64,000 nucleotides of DNA from Fontibacillus phaseoli (GCF_003337355.1 NZ_QPJW01000001.1:1178001-1242000); one strand, 5' to 3'. Positions 17,801 to 26,300 are shown, numbered from the stretch's first letter. The notes: generated by a model not told the origin, from the letters alone. Made by a program: numbers and translations.

Positions 17801-18883
17801 TTAAGTATCGCTTCTGCGTTCGATTGCTTCCGACATCGTCTTGTCGGTGAGATGGGCATAAACTTCGGTTGTCTCTGTAGAAGCGTGACCAAGCTGCTCC
17901 TTGGTTTTATAAATATCGTTTTGCAAATAATAGTCCGTGGCAAAAGAATGGCGTAGCTTGTGCACGGTCAGATAAGGTTTGCCGAACCGCTTGGCATACT
18001 TGATGATCATCGCCTGAATCGCCCGTTTTGTCATCCGTTTGCCTTCCTTCTGCCCGTTGGGAATCGTAACGAACAAAGCCTTTTCCCGTTTGGGCGTGCG
18101 GTAGCGGGTCTGTCTCAAGGTTAAATAGTGAGTCAGATCGTCTTTGGATTGCTCGCGAAAATAAACCGGCGTTTTGAACGTCTCATCATTATTCCCTTTT
18201 CGGTACACATAGAGAAGCTTGTTGGCCAGATCCAGATCGTCCACGTTCAGGTTGATGACTTCCGATACCCGTAATCCCGAATTCAGAATCAGGCTGGCGA
18301 TGCAGGCGTCCCGTTCTTTGTTGAGTTCATAGGAGTGCAATGCTTGTTTGTTCTCCTGGATATCTTGACCGTATCCTTCGGCAATATAGGCGATAAATTC
18401 GATAAGTTCGTCTTCCTCCAGTATTTTTCCCTTCAATTTCGCTGCCGTGTCCTTGGGCTTATGAATCCGTTTGATCTCTACTTTGGCCATGATGTTCCGT
18501 TTGAGCAGCGGATAAAAGTTTTCATCCTCGGCAATCTGGCTCAAATAATGAAAAAGCGAACGTAGCGAAGACATTTTCCGGGAAACGGTAATTTTCGCGT
18601 TCGTACCCTCGGTACGGGTCGTTAAATGCAACCGGTAACCGACGATGCTTTCCATACGCAAAACTTCCAGATCTTTCAATGTGATTTGTCCGTTGGCTTC
18701 GGCATCCGACAACCCTTCGGCCCGAAGCCAGTTAAAAAACTGCTCATAATCCCGAATATATTCAAGCAGCGTGGAAGGGGACAAGTCCGGCAGCTTGTAA
18801 TCGATAAATTGTTGTACGAACCAAGGCATAGAAGGAATACGCTCGTCGAGCTTTTTCCGGTCGATCGTTTTTTGAATGTTCAT
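17801..18883 (-). CDS. xerS: Tyrosine recombinase, XerS-like
   Basis: 360 residues. N-terminal SAM-like core-binding domain (18-125) with MPWFVQQFIDYKLPDLSPSTLLEYIRDYEQFFNWL, closely resembling streptococcal XerS (about 356 residues, MPWYV...LYEYL...FFSWV). The catalytic domain has Arg in NSGLRVSEV, Lys in VYRKGNN, HKLRH, GHAST and the nucleophile Tyr in TTEVYAHL. XerS resolves chromosome dimers with FtsK at a dif-type site in streptococci. The GGGGGTG before the ATG is a plausible ribosome site. No phage or integron genes are near, so a host or dedicated site-specific role is more likely than mobility. Confidence 0.85.
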   Translation of the reverse strand: MNIQKTIDRKKLDERIPSMPWFVQQFIDYKLPDLSPSTLLEYIRDYEQFFNWLRAEGLSDAEANGQITLKDLEVLRMESIVGYRLHLTTRTEGTNAKITVSRKMSSLRSLFHYLSQIAEDENFYPLLKRNIMAKVEIKRIHKPKDTAAKLKGKILEEDELIEFIAYIAEGYGQDIQENKQALHSYELNKERDACIASLILNSGLRVSEVINLNVDDLDLANKLLYVYRKGNNDETFKTPVYFREQSKDDLTHYLTLRQTRYRTPKREKALFVTIPNGQKEGKRMTKRAIQAMIIKYAKRFGKPYLTVHKLRHSFATDYYLQNDIYKTKEQLGHASTETTEVYAHLTDKTMSEAIERRSDT

Positions 18884-18923
18884 CTGTACACCCCCGCAAT
18901 GTCAACACCCGGCATCCGCCGAT

Positions 18924-19279
18924 TCAGTTCTGCACTAAAAATATGTAATCCGGCTCGCCGTTCGATTGAGGAACCTCGTAAACCCGGGTATTGCCGAAAG
19001 AAGATTTCACCATGGCGGCAATTTCCGGAGAAGCCGTTTTGCGCTCCAGAAGCTGATGTACCCTGCACGAGATTACTCTTCGGATGGAAAAGGGCATGCC
19101 CGGATACCGGAGCCAACTCCACCTTGTTCCATTCTATAACTTTTTATTCGATTTCGACCACTATAACTTGTTGTACTTCGGGATCTTGAAGTGCTTCTTG
19201 CAGGGAAAAGCCGACCCCGACCCCGCCGATTAACACTTCCCAAGGCGAGCTTACATGACGGAGTGCGCAGTGCAGATCT
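18924..19279 (-). pseudogene. Decayed spermidine synthase-like gene
   Basis: Reading the minus strand, one frame gives ALRHVSSPWEVLIGGVGV followed by GFSLQEALQDPEVQQVIVVE, the SAM-binding motif of spermidine synthase-like proteins. A TAA at 19146-19144 then interrupts it. The same frame resumes as KVIEWNKVELAPVSGHAL and HPKSNLVQG, after which roughly 80-100 residues are missing. A shifted frame finishes with LERKTASPEIAAMVKSSF and GEPDYIFLVQN before a stop at 18926-18924. The N terminus is absent too. So the gene has a nonsense codon, an internal deletion with frame change, and a 5' truncation. It lies directly upstream of the recombinase gene. Confidence 0.8.
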
Positions 19280-19406
19280 TAATTCGAAAAACACACTATG
19301 TGAAAAATTCATAACAGTTTATCCAAAAATGAACTTAGTTCCCCTTCTTGTAACCCAACATTTATCGGTCCATATACCCTTTCAAAAAAAGAAAAAAGCG
19401 ATTTAA

Positions 19407-19814
19407 TCAAAACGTCCGGTTTAATCTAGTCAATAGCTCGCCGAAAATATTCTTCTCTTCTTCGGTCCAATCCCGGATTAATTGCTCAATGCGCTCTGTT
19501 CTGGCTTTTTTTGATTGTTTCAACTCCTGTATTCCGAGTTCCGTGATTTGCAGAAAATAAGCTCTTCTGTCCGCCGGATCGGCCGTGCGCGTAACATAGC
19601 CTTTTTGTTCCAAAGCAGCCGTTTGCCGGCTGATCGTGGAAACGTCAAGGTGAAATTCATCGGCGAGCGCCTTAACTCCGACAGCTCCGTTCAAGTTGAT
19701 TTGATGAAGGAGGAGATAGGCGGAGCGATCAAGATTGCCGTGTTTGCGGTTTGAAATACGGCGATACAGAACAGCCAACTCCACTTCAATCGTATCCAAA
19801 GCTTGTTCATCCAT
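19407..19814 (-). CDS. MarR family transcriptional regulator
   Basis: About 135 residues from the ATG at 19814, 9 nt after AGCGAGG; longer in-frame starts at 19838 and 19880 are less well placed. Winged helix with GVKALADEFHLDVSTISRQTAALEQKGYVTRTADPADRRAYFLQIT (recognition helix plus the DxRA wing). It is divergent from a drug-type MFS gene, the classic MarR/efflux arrangement, and an inverted repeat lies between them. It probably represses the pump gene, whose frame is now broken. Confidence 0.9.
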   Translation of the reverse strand: MDEQALDTIEVELAVLYRRISNRKHGNLDRSAYLLLHQINLNGAVGVKALADEFHLDVSTISRQTAALEQKGYVTRTADPADRRAYFLQITELGIQELKQSKKARTERIEQLIRDWTEEEKNIFGELLTRLNRTF

Positions 19815-19847
19815 TTTCATAACCTCGCTTGTTGACATATTTACTTG

Positions 19848-19887
19848 TAGTTGTATAATGCAATTATGTACTTTCATCATACAACTA
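19848..19887. promoter_or_regulatory. Inverted repeat between marR-type gene and MFS gene, probable operator
   Basis: TAGTTGTAT (19848-19856) and ATACAACTA (19879-19887) are perfect 9-bp inverted arms 22 bp apart in the divergent promoter region. They may be two half-operators of the MarR protein. Confidence 0.5.
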
Positions 19888-19948
19888 GTTATTTTGAAAG
19901 TAAATGTTTATCGGAATTCTATATATAGAGTAAGGGGAGAGATCATGA

Positions 19949-21186
19949 ATGTCTAATCATGTTGTTCAAACCGTTCCCGGTACGGGATCGGCCACGTTGG
20001 GAGATGGCGGATTTTTCAGGCAGCCTCGAGCCGTATGGGCTGTTTTTTTTGCGGGAATTATCGCCTTTATGGGGCTCGGCCTGGTTGATCCGATCTTGCC
20101 GGCGATCGCGGAAAATCTGAACGCTTCCCAAAGCCAGGTAACATTGCTGTTCACTAGCTATAACGCCGTTATGGCTATAGCGATGCTGGTTACCGGCACC
20201 ATTTCATCGCGCTTGGGGATGAAGTGGACCTTGCTGCTCGGAATTATTGGGATTGCGATTTTTTCAGCACTTGGCGGATTATCGGATAATATTTGGACGA
20301 TTATCGGATTGAGAGGCGGTTGGGGCTTCGGGAATGCGCTGTTTGTGGCCACGGCTTTGTCGGCGATCGTATCGTTGTCGAACAGCGGTACTACCCAAGC
20401 TGTAATCTTGTATGAAGCTGCCGTAGGCCTTGGTATCTCGGTAGGGCCGCTACTTGGCGGCTGGCTTGGCGCGATTACCTGGAGAGGACCCTTCCTTGGA
20501 GTAGCCGTACTCATGGTCTTGGCCTTCATTGGACTCAGTGCATTAATGCCGAAAGCGGATGATTCTTCAAAAAAAGAACGTCCCAAAACCTCGGTGCTGG
20601 AGCCGTTTCGTGCTTTGAGACACCGTTCGCTTGTTATTTTCGGCTTGACCGCATGCCTTTATAACTTCGGCTTCTTTACCTTAATGGCTTATGCTCCATT
20701 CGTTATGGGGCTGGATGAACACGGACTTGGCTTCGTTTTCTAGGCTGGGGAGTTTTGCTGGCATTTACGTCGGTTTTTATGGCGCCAAGACTGCAACAGC
20801 GTTTCGGTACGGTCAAATCCATGAGCATCATGCTGATCCTTTTCGCAATGACACTGCTTGCCATGGGCATTTGGACGAATGTGCAATGGGTAGTTATTGC
20901 AGCCGTTGTCTTTGCCGGCGCTCTGCTGGGGAACAACAACACGTTGATCACCGCAGCCGTGATGAACGCTTCTCCGGTCGAACGTTCGACGGCTTCTGCG
21001 GCATACAGCTTTCTCCGTTTCTTGGGCGGTGCGATAGCTCCTTTTCTGGCCGGTAAATTGGCGGAGTGGTTTAATCCGCATATTCCTTTTATCGTAGGCG
21101 CCGGATTCGTCTTGTTGTCCGTGATGCTTATTCTGAGCAATCAGCATCATGTGAAGCTTGTGGATCACGCGGGAGCGGGACATTAA
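19949..21186 (+). pseudogene. MFS drug efflux transporter, interrupted by a frameshift
   Basis: The first frame (19949-20743) gives 264 residues with the MFS start FMGLGLVDPILPAIAENL, the loop SSRLGMKW and about eight membrane segments. It stops at TAG in GTTTTCTAGGC. The next frame carries straight on from there as LGWGVLLAFTSVFMAP and runs to 21186 with the remaining segments. Loss of one T (TTCTTAGGC to TTCTAGGC) explains it. Both halves are otherwise intact, so the lesion is recent or a sequencing error. It is paired with the divergent MarR gene. GGGGAGAG precedes the ATG. Confidence 0.85.
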
Positions 21187-21202
21187 TGCTCATTAAAAAT
21201 AT

Positions 21203-21230
21203 AGTAATCATAAATAATGTTATGTAAACT
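21203..21230. repeat. dif-like 11-6-11 inverted repeat, copy 1
   Basis: Left arm AGTAATCATAA, centre ATAATG, right arm TTATGTAAACT. The right arm equals the XerD half-site of B. subtilis dif, and CATAA-N6-TTATG is the general dif core. The left arm matches the reverse complement of the right at 8 of 11 positions. It lies 16 bp after the broken MFS gene. See copies at 26273 and 52110. Confidence 0.55.
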
Positions 21231-21397
21231 TTACGTGAGCTCGGCAATTCAGTTGCTCGGGTTCTTCCTTTTTCCGAAGCAATATAATAAACCAGCCATG
21301 AATTTTGTCCGATATTATCACCCTCGGTATTCTGGCTCGTGGTATAATTAGTTGTTGTTTATCCTCGGAAAGTTTCCTAAGAAGGAGCCATACATTC

Positions 21398-22489
21398 ATG
21401 AATTTCAGCGTTACGCATTTATCGTTTTTTGTCATTCAAGTGGAAGGTAAAGAAGGCCAGACGGCCAAAAGTTACAAGCATTATCAAACTCTGGACGGGT
21501 ACGAGTATTTGGACAGTCAAATCAAGGAGTTTCTGGACGGGGAATTCTCACGGATCGCCAAACGAAAAGTCGAGAAAAATCCGGCCGTCGAGCAGGCTCC
21601 TACCAAAATTGGCCGCTTTATCGTGGAACCGGGCTATGAGTTGGACAGCAATCCGAACTTTAACATGTTCGCCCGTTTGCGGGCCTCCGACAATAAGGAA
21701 GATTATAAAAATGCGTGCGATGATCTCGTCCGCAGCTATCTGGACACCAGTTCCGTACGCGGCGGAGCGTTGATCGTCGTTCAAGCCGTACTTGCCACGC
21801 ATTCGGACGATCCTTTCATTTTTGTGCTGAAATGCGATTTCGAGCCGAAGATCGCGCGGATTTCCGATGAACGCAGCTTGATTAGCCAGGTGGAAATGGC
21901 GATCAGTGCAAGGAACATGAAGTCGATCCTTTATCCCTATATGCTGGAGGAAGGGATGAACGATGAATGGGAATTGAAGATTCACCAATCCTCACATGCC
22001 AAATATTTCGAAGACTTCTTGAGATTCGTCAGTTATGATATGTCCATTCCGGAAATCGTGAACGAACAGGTGATGGAATTCGTCCAGACTTATGTCGAAA
22101 ATAAGTGGCCCGATGAGACGCAAGAGGAACGCCAGCAGGTAGAAAAAGAACTGGAGCTATGGGCAGCGAGCGAAAAGCGGGATATTCAGGCGAAGTGGGA
22201 ACCGCAGCAGGTCGCGGAAGCGGCGGAACGAATCGTGGAAATCAAGCCGGAGATCGAACTGAAATTTCGCATCGGCGATACGCTGGTGAAAGGGAGATTG
22301 GGGGACTTCGGAGATCAGATTCATATCGCCAGGCTGAATGGAAGATATGCGGTCATTTTGGAAGGGAATTCCTTTACCTTTGACAAAGCGTTTTCGCCGG
22401 TTGAACTGCTGCAGCCGGATTCGTTTGAAGAGGTGACGCAGCGGATTTTGGAGAAGAAGCCGGATGAGGACGATCTTCCGCCATTCTAA
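21398..22489 (+). CDS. Uncharacterised protein, DUF3900-like
   Basis: 363 residues from the ATG at 21398 (AAGGAG about 10 nt upstream; an earlier in-frame start at 21305 has no ribosome site). Soluble, acidic and without signal or membrane segments. The conserved-looking stretch KHYQTLDGYEYLDSQIKEFL followed by EFSRIAKRKVEK and PTKIGRFIVEPGYELDSNPN resembles the DUF3900 proteins of Bacillales as I recall them. A C-terminal region from about 310 (KFRIGDTLVKGRLGDFGDQIHIARLNGRY) may be a small beta barrel. Function unknown. It is a single-gene unit. Confidence 0.6.
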   Translation: MNFSVTHLSFFVIQVEGKEGQTAKSYKHYQTLDGYEYLDSQIKEFLDGEFSRIAKRKVEKNPAVEQAPTKIGRFIVEPGYELDSNPNFNMFARLRASDNKEDYKNACDDLVRSYLDTSSVRGGALIVVQAVLATHSDDPFIFVLKCDFEPKIARISDERSLISQVEMAISARNMKSILYPYMLEEGMNDEWELKIHQSSHAKYFEDFLRFVSYDMSIPEIVNEQVMEFVQTYVENKWPDETQEERQQVEKELELWAASEKRDIQAKWEPQQVAEAAERIVEIKPEIELKFRIGDTLVKGRLGDFGDQIHIARLNGRYAVILEGNSFTFDKAFSPVELLQPDSFEEVTQRILEKKPDEDDLPPF

Positions 22490-22542
22490 GAGTTAATAAC
22501 GATTGATTAATTAATAACATTAATTTAATATATTTCATAGCA

Positions 22543-22572
22543 TTAATTAATATGATTAATCATATTAATTAA
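22543..22572. repeat. 30-bp perfect palindrome upstream of the leuA leader
   Basis: Left half TTAATTAATATGATT is followed immediately by its exact reverse complement AATCATATTAATTAA. It sits in A+T-rich DNA 44 bp before the -35 box of the leuA leader promoter, so it could be a binding site for a dimeric regulator, or a simple cruciform. Confidence 0.7.
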
Positions 22573-22615
22573 ATCCGATTGACCAGCTTGTTTATGAATT
22601 TATGGAAATCAATTG

Positions 22616-22645
22616 TTGACTAAATTTTAGATATCGGCGTATAAT
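22616..22645 (+). promoter_or_regulatory. Sigma-A promoter for the tandem T-box leader and leuA
   Basis: TTGACT (22616-22621), an 18-bp spacer and a perfect TATAAT (22640-22645), about 25 bp before the first leader element. Confidence 0.8.
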
Positions 22646-22664
22646 AACACCAAGTTTTCCTCAA

Positions 22665-22970
22665 TGACACAGGCAGTGAAGAGGAGCAGGCCATACCGGG
22701 CTCTTATGTCCAGAGAGCGGCGAACTAGCTGAAATCGCCGTCTTAACCCCGAGTGCCGACTCGCCTTGGAGCCGTTGTCCCGATTTCTGAAGTCAGGAAT
22801 AAGGGCGACCGATTTAGCACCCGTTAACGTGCGCGTCAAGCGGATCAGGTCCGTTTGACAATGAGGCCGCGGCATGGAAATGACGCGGTGAACCTGGGTG
22901 GTACCACGGAAGATAACCCCTTTCGTCCCTATAGCACGCCGTTTGGCGTGCGGGATGAGAGGGGTTTTTA
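22665..22970 (+). promoter_or_regulatory. T-box leader 1 (tRNA-sensing attenuator)
   Basis: Stem I begins with GCAGTGAAGAGGAG (22673 on), a GA-rich internal-loop motif of T-boxes. The T-box sequence TGGGTGGTACCACG lies at 22895-22908. The terminator is AACCCCTTTCGTCCC paired with GGGATGAGAGGGGTT, plus a T tail (22915-22969). A CTC triplet at 22760-22762 on the 3' side of stem I is the candidate specifier, fitting leucine and the downstream leuA (inference). The UGGU in the antiterminator bulge suits a tRNA ending ACCA, as tRNA-Leu does. Confidence 0.9.
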
Positions 22971-22999
22971 GGTGTATGTTTGTTAATATGGATACAGTA

Positions 23000-23320
23000 A
23001 GAAGCAGTGAAGAGGAGCAGGCCAAACGGGCTCTTATGTCCAGAGAACGGCGAGCAAGCTGAAATCGCCGTCTTAATCCCGGTGCCGACTCGCCTTGGAG
23101 CTGCGTTCCCGAATTGCCGCAGGATGATATGGCTGTTGGCGGATTAAGGAGCGCCGGTTTGTACTCGTTACCGTACAAGGAACCGTACCTTACCTCATCG
23201 GTTCCTATGGAGACCGCCGATTGTGAAGCCGGCGGTAAATCAGGGTGGTACCGTGAAAGCAACCTCTTTCGCCCCTGCTGCAGCCTTTTGGCTTGGAGCA
23301 GGAGCGAAAGAGGTTTTTTG
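23000..23320 (+). promoter_or_regulatory. T-box leader 2, directly before leuA
   Basis: It starts with the same GCAGTGAAGAGGAGCAGG block (23004 on) and is nearly identical to leader 1 through stem I, including the candidate CTC specifier at 23099-23101; the middle part has diverged. The T-box AGGGTGGTACCGTG lies at 23242-23255. The terminator is AACCTCTTTCGC with GCGAAAGAGGTT, an inner CCTGCT/AGCAGG and a T6 tail (23261-23319). The leaders are in series on one transcript with no clear promoter between them. Confidence 0.9.
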
Positions 23321-23353
23321 TTTATCCAAAAATTAAAGAAGGCGGGATTCATT

Positions 23354-24895
23354 ATGCGGAAAATTTATGTATTTGACACAACTTTGCGGGACGGGGAACA
23401 ATCACCGGGCGTCAGCCTGACCATGGAAGAGAAGGTGGCGATTGCCCTTCAACTGGAGCGGCTTGGTATCGACCGTATCGAAGCCGGCTTTGCGGCTACT
23501 TCGCCCGGGGATCTGCAAAGCATTCGCGAGGTGGCGAAGCATGTAAAGAACGCCACGCTGCTTAGTTTGGCCCGTTGTCACACCAAGGATATCGATGCGG
23601 CCGTCGAAGCCTTGAAGGACGCGGAAGATCCTTGCTTGCATCTGGTATTGGCCACTTCGCCGATTCACCGCGAATACAAGCTGCGTATGGATAAAGCCAA
23701 AGTGATGGAGACGGCGGAAGCCGCTATCCGCTATGGCCGGAAATTTTTTGACAAAATCGAATTTTCTGCCGAGGATGCCAGCCGGACTGAGATCGATTTT
23801 CTGTGCGAGATGACGGCGATGGCGATCCGTGCCGGGGCCACGGTCGTCAACTTGCCGGATACGGTAGGCTTTGCTACGCCGGAACAGTTCGGAGCGATGT
23901 TCAGAACGATTAAGGCAAACGTTCCGGGAATCGAAAAAATCCAGCTCAGCACGCACTGCCACGACGATCTTGGAATGGCTACGGCCAATACGCTGGCAGC
24001 AATCGCGAACGGCGTGGATCAGTTCGAAGGTACGATCAACGGCATCGGTGAACGTGCCGGCAATACATGCATCGAAGAGGTAGCATTGGCTTTGGAGACC
24101 AGAAGCGATTTTTACGGAGCCAAAACGGCATTGCAATTGGGCGAGATTTACCAAACGAGCCGGATGGTCAGCAAAATGACGGGGATGAGCGTACCGGGGA
24201 ATAAGGCCATCGTCGGCGCCAATGCTTTTGCGCATGAATCCGGCATTCACCAGGACGGGATGCTGAAGAACCGCAGCACCTACGAAATTATCACGCCGGA
24301 AACGATTGGAGCGAGCTCCAGCAAGCTGGTGCTGGGCAAACACTCCGGGCGTCATGCCTTCAAGGAAAAGCTGACGGACCTTGGATACACGGTGGATGAA
24401 GAACAGCTCAACATCGCTTTCGCCAAATTTAAGGAACTCGCAGACCGAAAGAAAAACGTGCTCGCCGAGGATACCCGTGCGCTGCTTGAAGAGAACATGG
24501 CGACCGGGCCGAAGCCTTACGTGCTGGACAGCATTCATGTTTCTTACGGAAACAGATCCCTGCCGACCGCCTCCGTACGGATTATCAAGCAGGATGGAAC
24601 CGTCACCGATGAAGCCTCGGTCGGGAACGGCTCAGTGGATGCCGTGTATCAGGCCTTGGCCAAGGCCACAGGTTCCCGGGCAGAACTGGAAGATTATTCG
24701 ATCCACTCCGTTACGCAAGGTACGGACGCCCAAGGCGAAGTCCATGTCGTGTTGAAACAGGATGAAGTTACAGTATCCGGACGCGGTGTTAGTACCGATA
24801 TCATCGAAGCCAGCGCCAAGGCGTATATCGATGCCATGAACCGCATGGCTGGGCGTCGGGAACGCGAACGGGAAGGAAATATCGTCATTTATTAA
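23354..24895 (+). CDS. leuA: 2-isopropylmalate synthase
   Basis: 513 residues. It condenses acetyl-CoA with 2-oxoisovalerate, the first step of leucine synthesis. The ATG at 23354 gives the standard N terminus MRKIYVFDTTLRDGEQSPGV; longer in-frame sequence upstream is the T-box leader. The TIM barrel has LSTHCHDDLGMATANTLAAI (metal His) and GIGERAGNTCIEEV, then HESGIHQDGMLKN in the hinge. The LeuA regulatory domain (about 390-510) has GNGSVDAVYQAL and DIIEASAKAYIDAMNR. It is not followed by leuBCD, so leuA is separate here. The terminators of the two T-boxes gate its transcription. Confidence 0.95.
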   Translation: MRKIYVFDTTLRDGEQSPGVSLTMEEKVAIALQLERLGIDRIEAGFAATSPGDLQSIREVAKHVKNATLLSLARCHTKDIDAAVEALKDAEDPCLHLVLATSPIHREYKLRMDKAKVMETAEAAIRYGRKFFDKIEFSAEDASRTEIDFLCEMTAMAIRAGATVVNLPDTVGFATPEQFGAMFRTIKANVPGIEKIQLSTHCHDDLGMATANTLAAIANGVDQFEGTINGIGERAGNTCIEEVALALETRSDFYGAKTALQLGEIYQTSRMVSKMTGMSVPGNKAIVGANAFAHESGIHQDGMLKNRSTYEIITPETIGASSSKLVLGKHSGRHAFKEKLTDLGYTVDEEQLNIAFAKFKELADRKKNVLAEDTRALLEENMATGPKPYVLDSIHVSYGNRSLPTASVRIIKQDGTVTDEASVGNGSVDAVYQALAKATGSRAELEDYSIHSVTQGTDAQGEVHVVLKQDEVTVSGRGVSTDIIEASAKAYIDAMNRMAGRREREREGNIVIY

Positions 24896-24902
24896 TGCAG
24901 AA

Positions 24903-25064
24903 ATGCTAGTTCCGGGCATGGAGGTGCTGGAAGTAGGGTGCGGGACGGGGTCGATCACGAACGTCATCGCCAAGGCCGCTGGGCGACAGGCCAGGGGATG
25001 GGCAGCCGAGCAGGCGGAATTCCAGAAGATGTACCTGTTGTCCGTAGAACGGATCAAGTATTAA
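24903..25064 (+). pseudogene. Remnant of a SAM-dependent methyltransferase
   Basis: A 53-codon open frame starts MLVPGMEVLEVGCGTGSITN, the class I methyltransferase motif I, but turns at once into GRQARGWAAEQAEFQKMYLL and ends. The rest of the fold is missing. This looks like two ends of a methyltransferase joined by deletion. It has no ribosome site and begins 7 bp after leuA. Confidence 0.55.
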
Positions 25065-25079
25065 CCGTAAGATGAAAAT

Positions 25080-25111
25080 ACAGCCGTTCCCGAATGAGAG
25101 GGAACGGCTGT
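25080..25111. terminator. Bidirectional terminator before ldh
   Basis: ACAGCCGTTCCC pairs with GGGAACGGCTGT across an 8-nt loop, with T-rich flanks on both strands. It ends ldh on the minus strand. Confidence 0.85.
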
Positions 25112-25118
25112 TATTATT

Positions 25119-26045
25119 TTATAATTCCAAATTGGCGATTTCCGATTTCAGCTTGTTCGCCGAATTTTGGAACTGGATCAGTTCCTGATCGCTCAGTTCG
25201 AGGTCCAGAACCTGGCGTACGCCCGTACGGTCGACGATGCTTGGCACGCCGAGGTAAACATCGGAAACGCCGTTATAATCGTTCAAGAGGGTAGATACGT
25301 TCAACACGGAGCCTTCATCTTGCAGAATGGACACGATAATCCGGTCCAAAGCGAGAGCGATGGCATAGGAAGTAGCGCCTTTTGCGTTGATGATTTCATA
25401 AGCGGCATTTTTCGTGCTGTCGAAAATATCTTCCCGGTCCTGATCAGAGAATTCAAGCCCAATCCCGGCGACGTTGGCAAGGCTCCAAAGCGGCAGCTCG
25501 GAGTCCCCGTGTTCGCCGACGATATGCGCGTGAATGCTGCGCGGATTAATTCCTTTATTTTGCCCGATCAGATAGCGGAAGCGGGCACTATCAAGCAGGG
25601 TACCCGAACCGATTACCCGGTTTGAAGGGAAGCCGCTCTTCTTGAGAGATACATAGGTTAAAATATCCACCGGGTTTGTAGCTACCAGAATAATGCCGTG
25701 ATCGTTATATTTAACGATGTTTTGAATGATGCTGTCGAAAATGCCGGCATTTCGCTTCAGCAGATCGATTCTGGTTTCGCCCGGACGCTGGGAAGCCCCG
25801 GCCGCGATGACGATGATGTCGGCATCCGCACAATCGCTGTAATCTCCGGCCCAGAGCTTAACGCCGCCGGTAAAAGGCAGGCCGTGGTTCATATCCAGTG
25901 CTTCGCCAAGCGCTTTATCTTTGTTGGCGTCGATCAGAACGAGTTCGGACACCCGCTCGCGAAGCAGCAATGTGTAGGCGGTTGTCGAGCCCACCGCACC
26001 GGTTCCAATAATAACTACTCTACTGGAACGCAATTGAGTTTTCAT
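25119..26045 (-). CDS. ldh: L-lactate dehydrogenase
   Basis: 308 residues from the ATG at 26045, with AAGGAG 11 nt upstream; an in-frame ATG 11 codons earlier overlaps that ribosome site. NAD-binding GTGAVGSTTAYTLL, active-site loop GASQRPGETRIDLL with Arg, ATNPVDILTYV, GTLLDSARFR (substrate Arg) and VGEHGDSELPLW (catalytic His). It reduces pyruvate to lactate to regenerate NAD+ in fermentation. The 368-bp upstream region contains a small inverted repeat TCCGCT...AGCGGA around TTGTGAAAT (26145-26168), half of a Rex-like site. Confidence 0.95.
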   Translation of the reverse strand: MKTQLRSSRVVIIGTGAVGSTTAYTLLLRERVSELVLIDANKDKALGEALDMNHGLPFTGGVKLWAGDYSDCADADIIVIAAGASQRPGETRIDLLKRNAGIFDSIIQNIVKYNDHGIILVATNPVDILTYVSLKKSGFPSNRVIGSGTLLDSARFRYLIGQNKGINPRSIHAHIVGEHGDSELPLWSLANVAGIGLEFSDQDREDIFDSTKNAAYEIINAKGATSYAIALALDRIIVSILQDEGSVLNVSTLLNDYNGVSDVYLGVPSIVDRTGVRQVLDLELSDQELIQFQNSANKLKSEIANLEL

Positions 26046-26272
26046 GATTTCATCATCTCCTTGATTCTTGTTTTCCAACCTATAGGATGCGCAGAATAAG
26101 TTCCCTTAATCAGCCCGGAAAGCCTCCGTAGGGAAAGTGAAGAATCCGCTTTTTGTGAAATTAGCGGATATGTACTTATTACTCCCTACATTGTACATGA
26201 AACACCAAAAATTTAAAGTAAAACATGGAAAAATCATATATTTAAAATTAATAGTAAATATATTGAAGTTTT

Positions 26273-26300
26273 ACTATACATAAAAATAATTATGTCAACT
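26273..26300. repeat. dif-like 11-6-11 inverted repeat, copy 2
   Basis: Left arm ACTATACATAA, centre AAATAA, right arm TTATGTCAACT. The left arm matches the reverse complement of TTATGTAAACT at 9 of 11 positions. It is in the divergent gap between ldh and the deacetylase gene; the rest of that 368-bp gap holds only A+T-rich promoter-like DNA. Confidence 0.55.

Noticed and set aside
19138..19180. difSL-like site for the XerS-like recombinase (two CTATAACTT strings)
   Set aside because: They fall inside the readable spermidine synthase-like pseudogene and lack paired arms.
20728..20746. Programmed -1 frameshift in the MFS gene
   Set aside because: GTTTTCTAG is not a canonical slippery heptamer, and no stable downstream hairpin is evident; a one-base loss is simpler.
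21231..21290. Terminator-like hairpin after the MFS gene
   Set aside because: GGCAA/TTGCT pairing is short and the T tract is displaced; too weak to call.
23402..24538. Long open frame (about 378 codons) on the strand opposite leuA
   Set aside because: It is entirely antisense to leuA, has no ribosome site, and its Arg/His-rich translation has no fold pattern; it follows from codon bias.
26145..26168. Full Rex operator upstream of ldh
   Set aside because: Only the TTGTGAAAT half fits; the other half does not match TTCACAA. The outer TCCGCT/AGCGGA repeat is real but unassigned.
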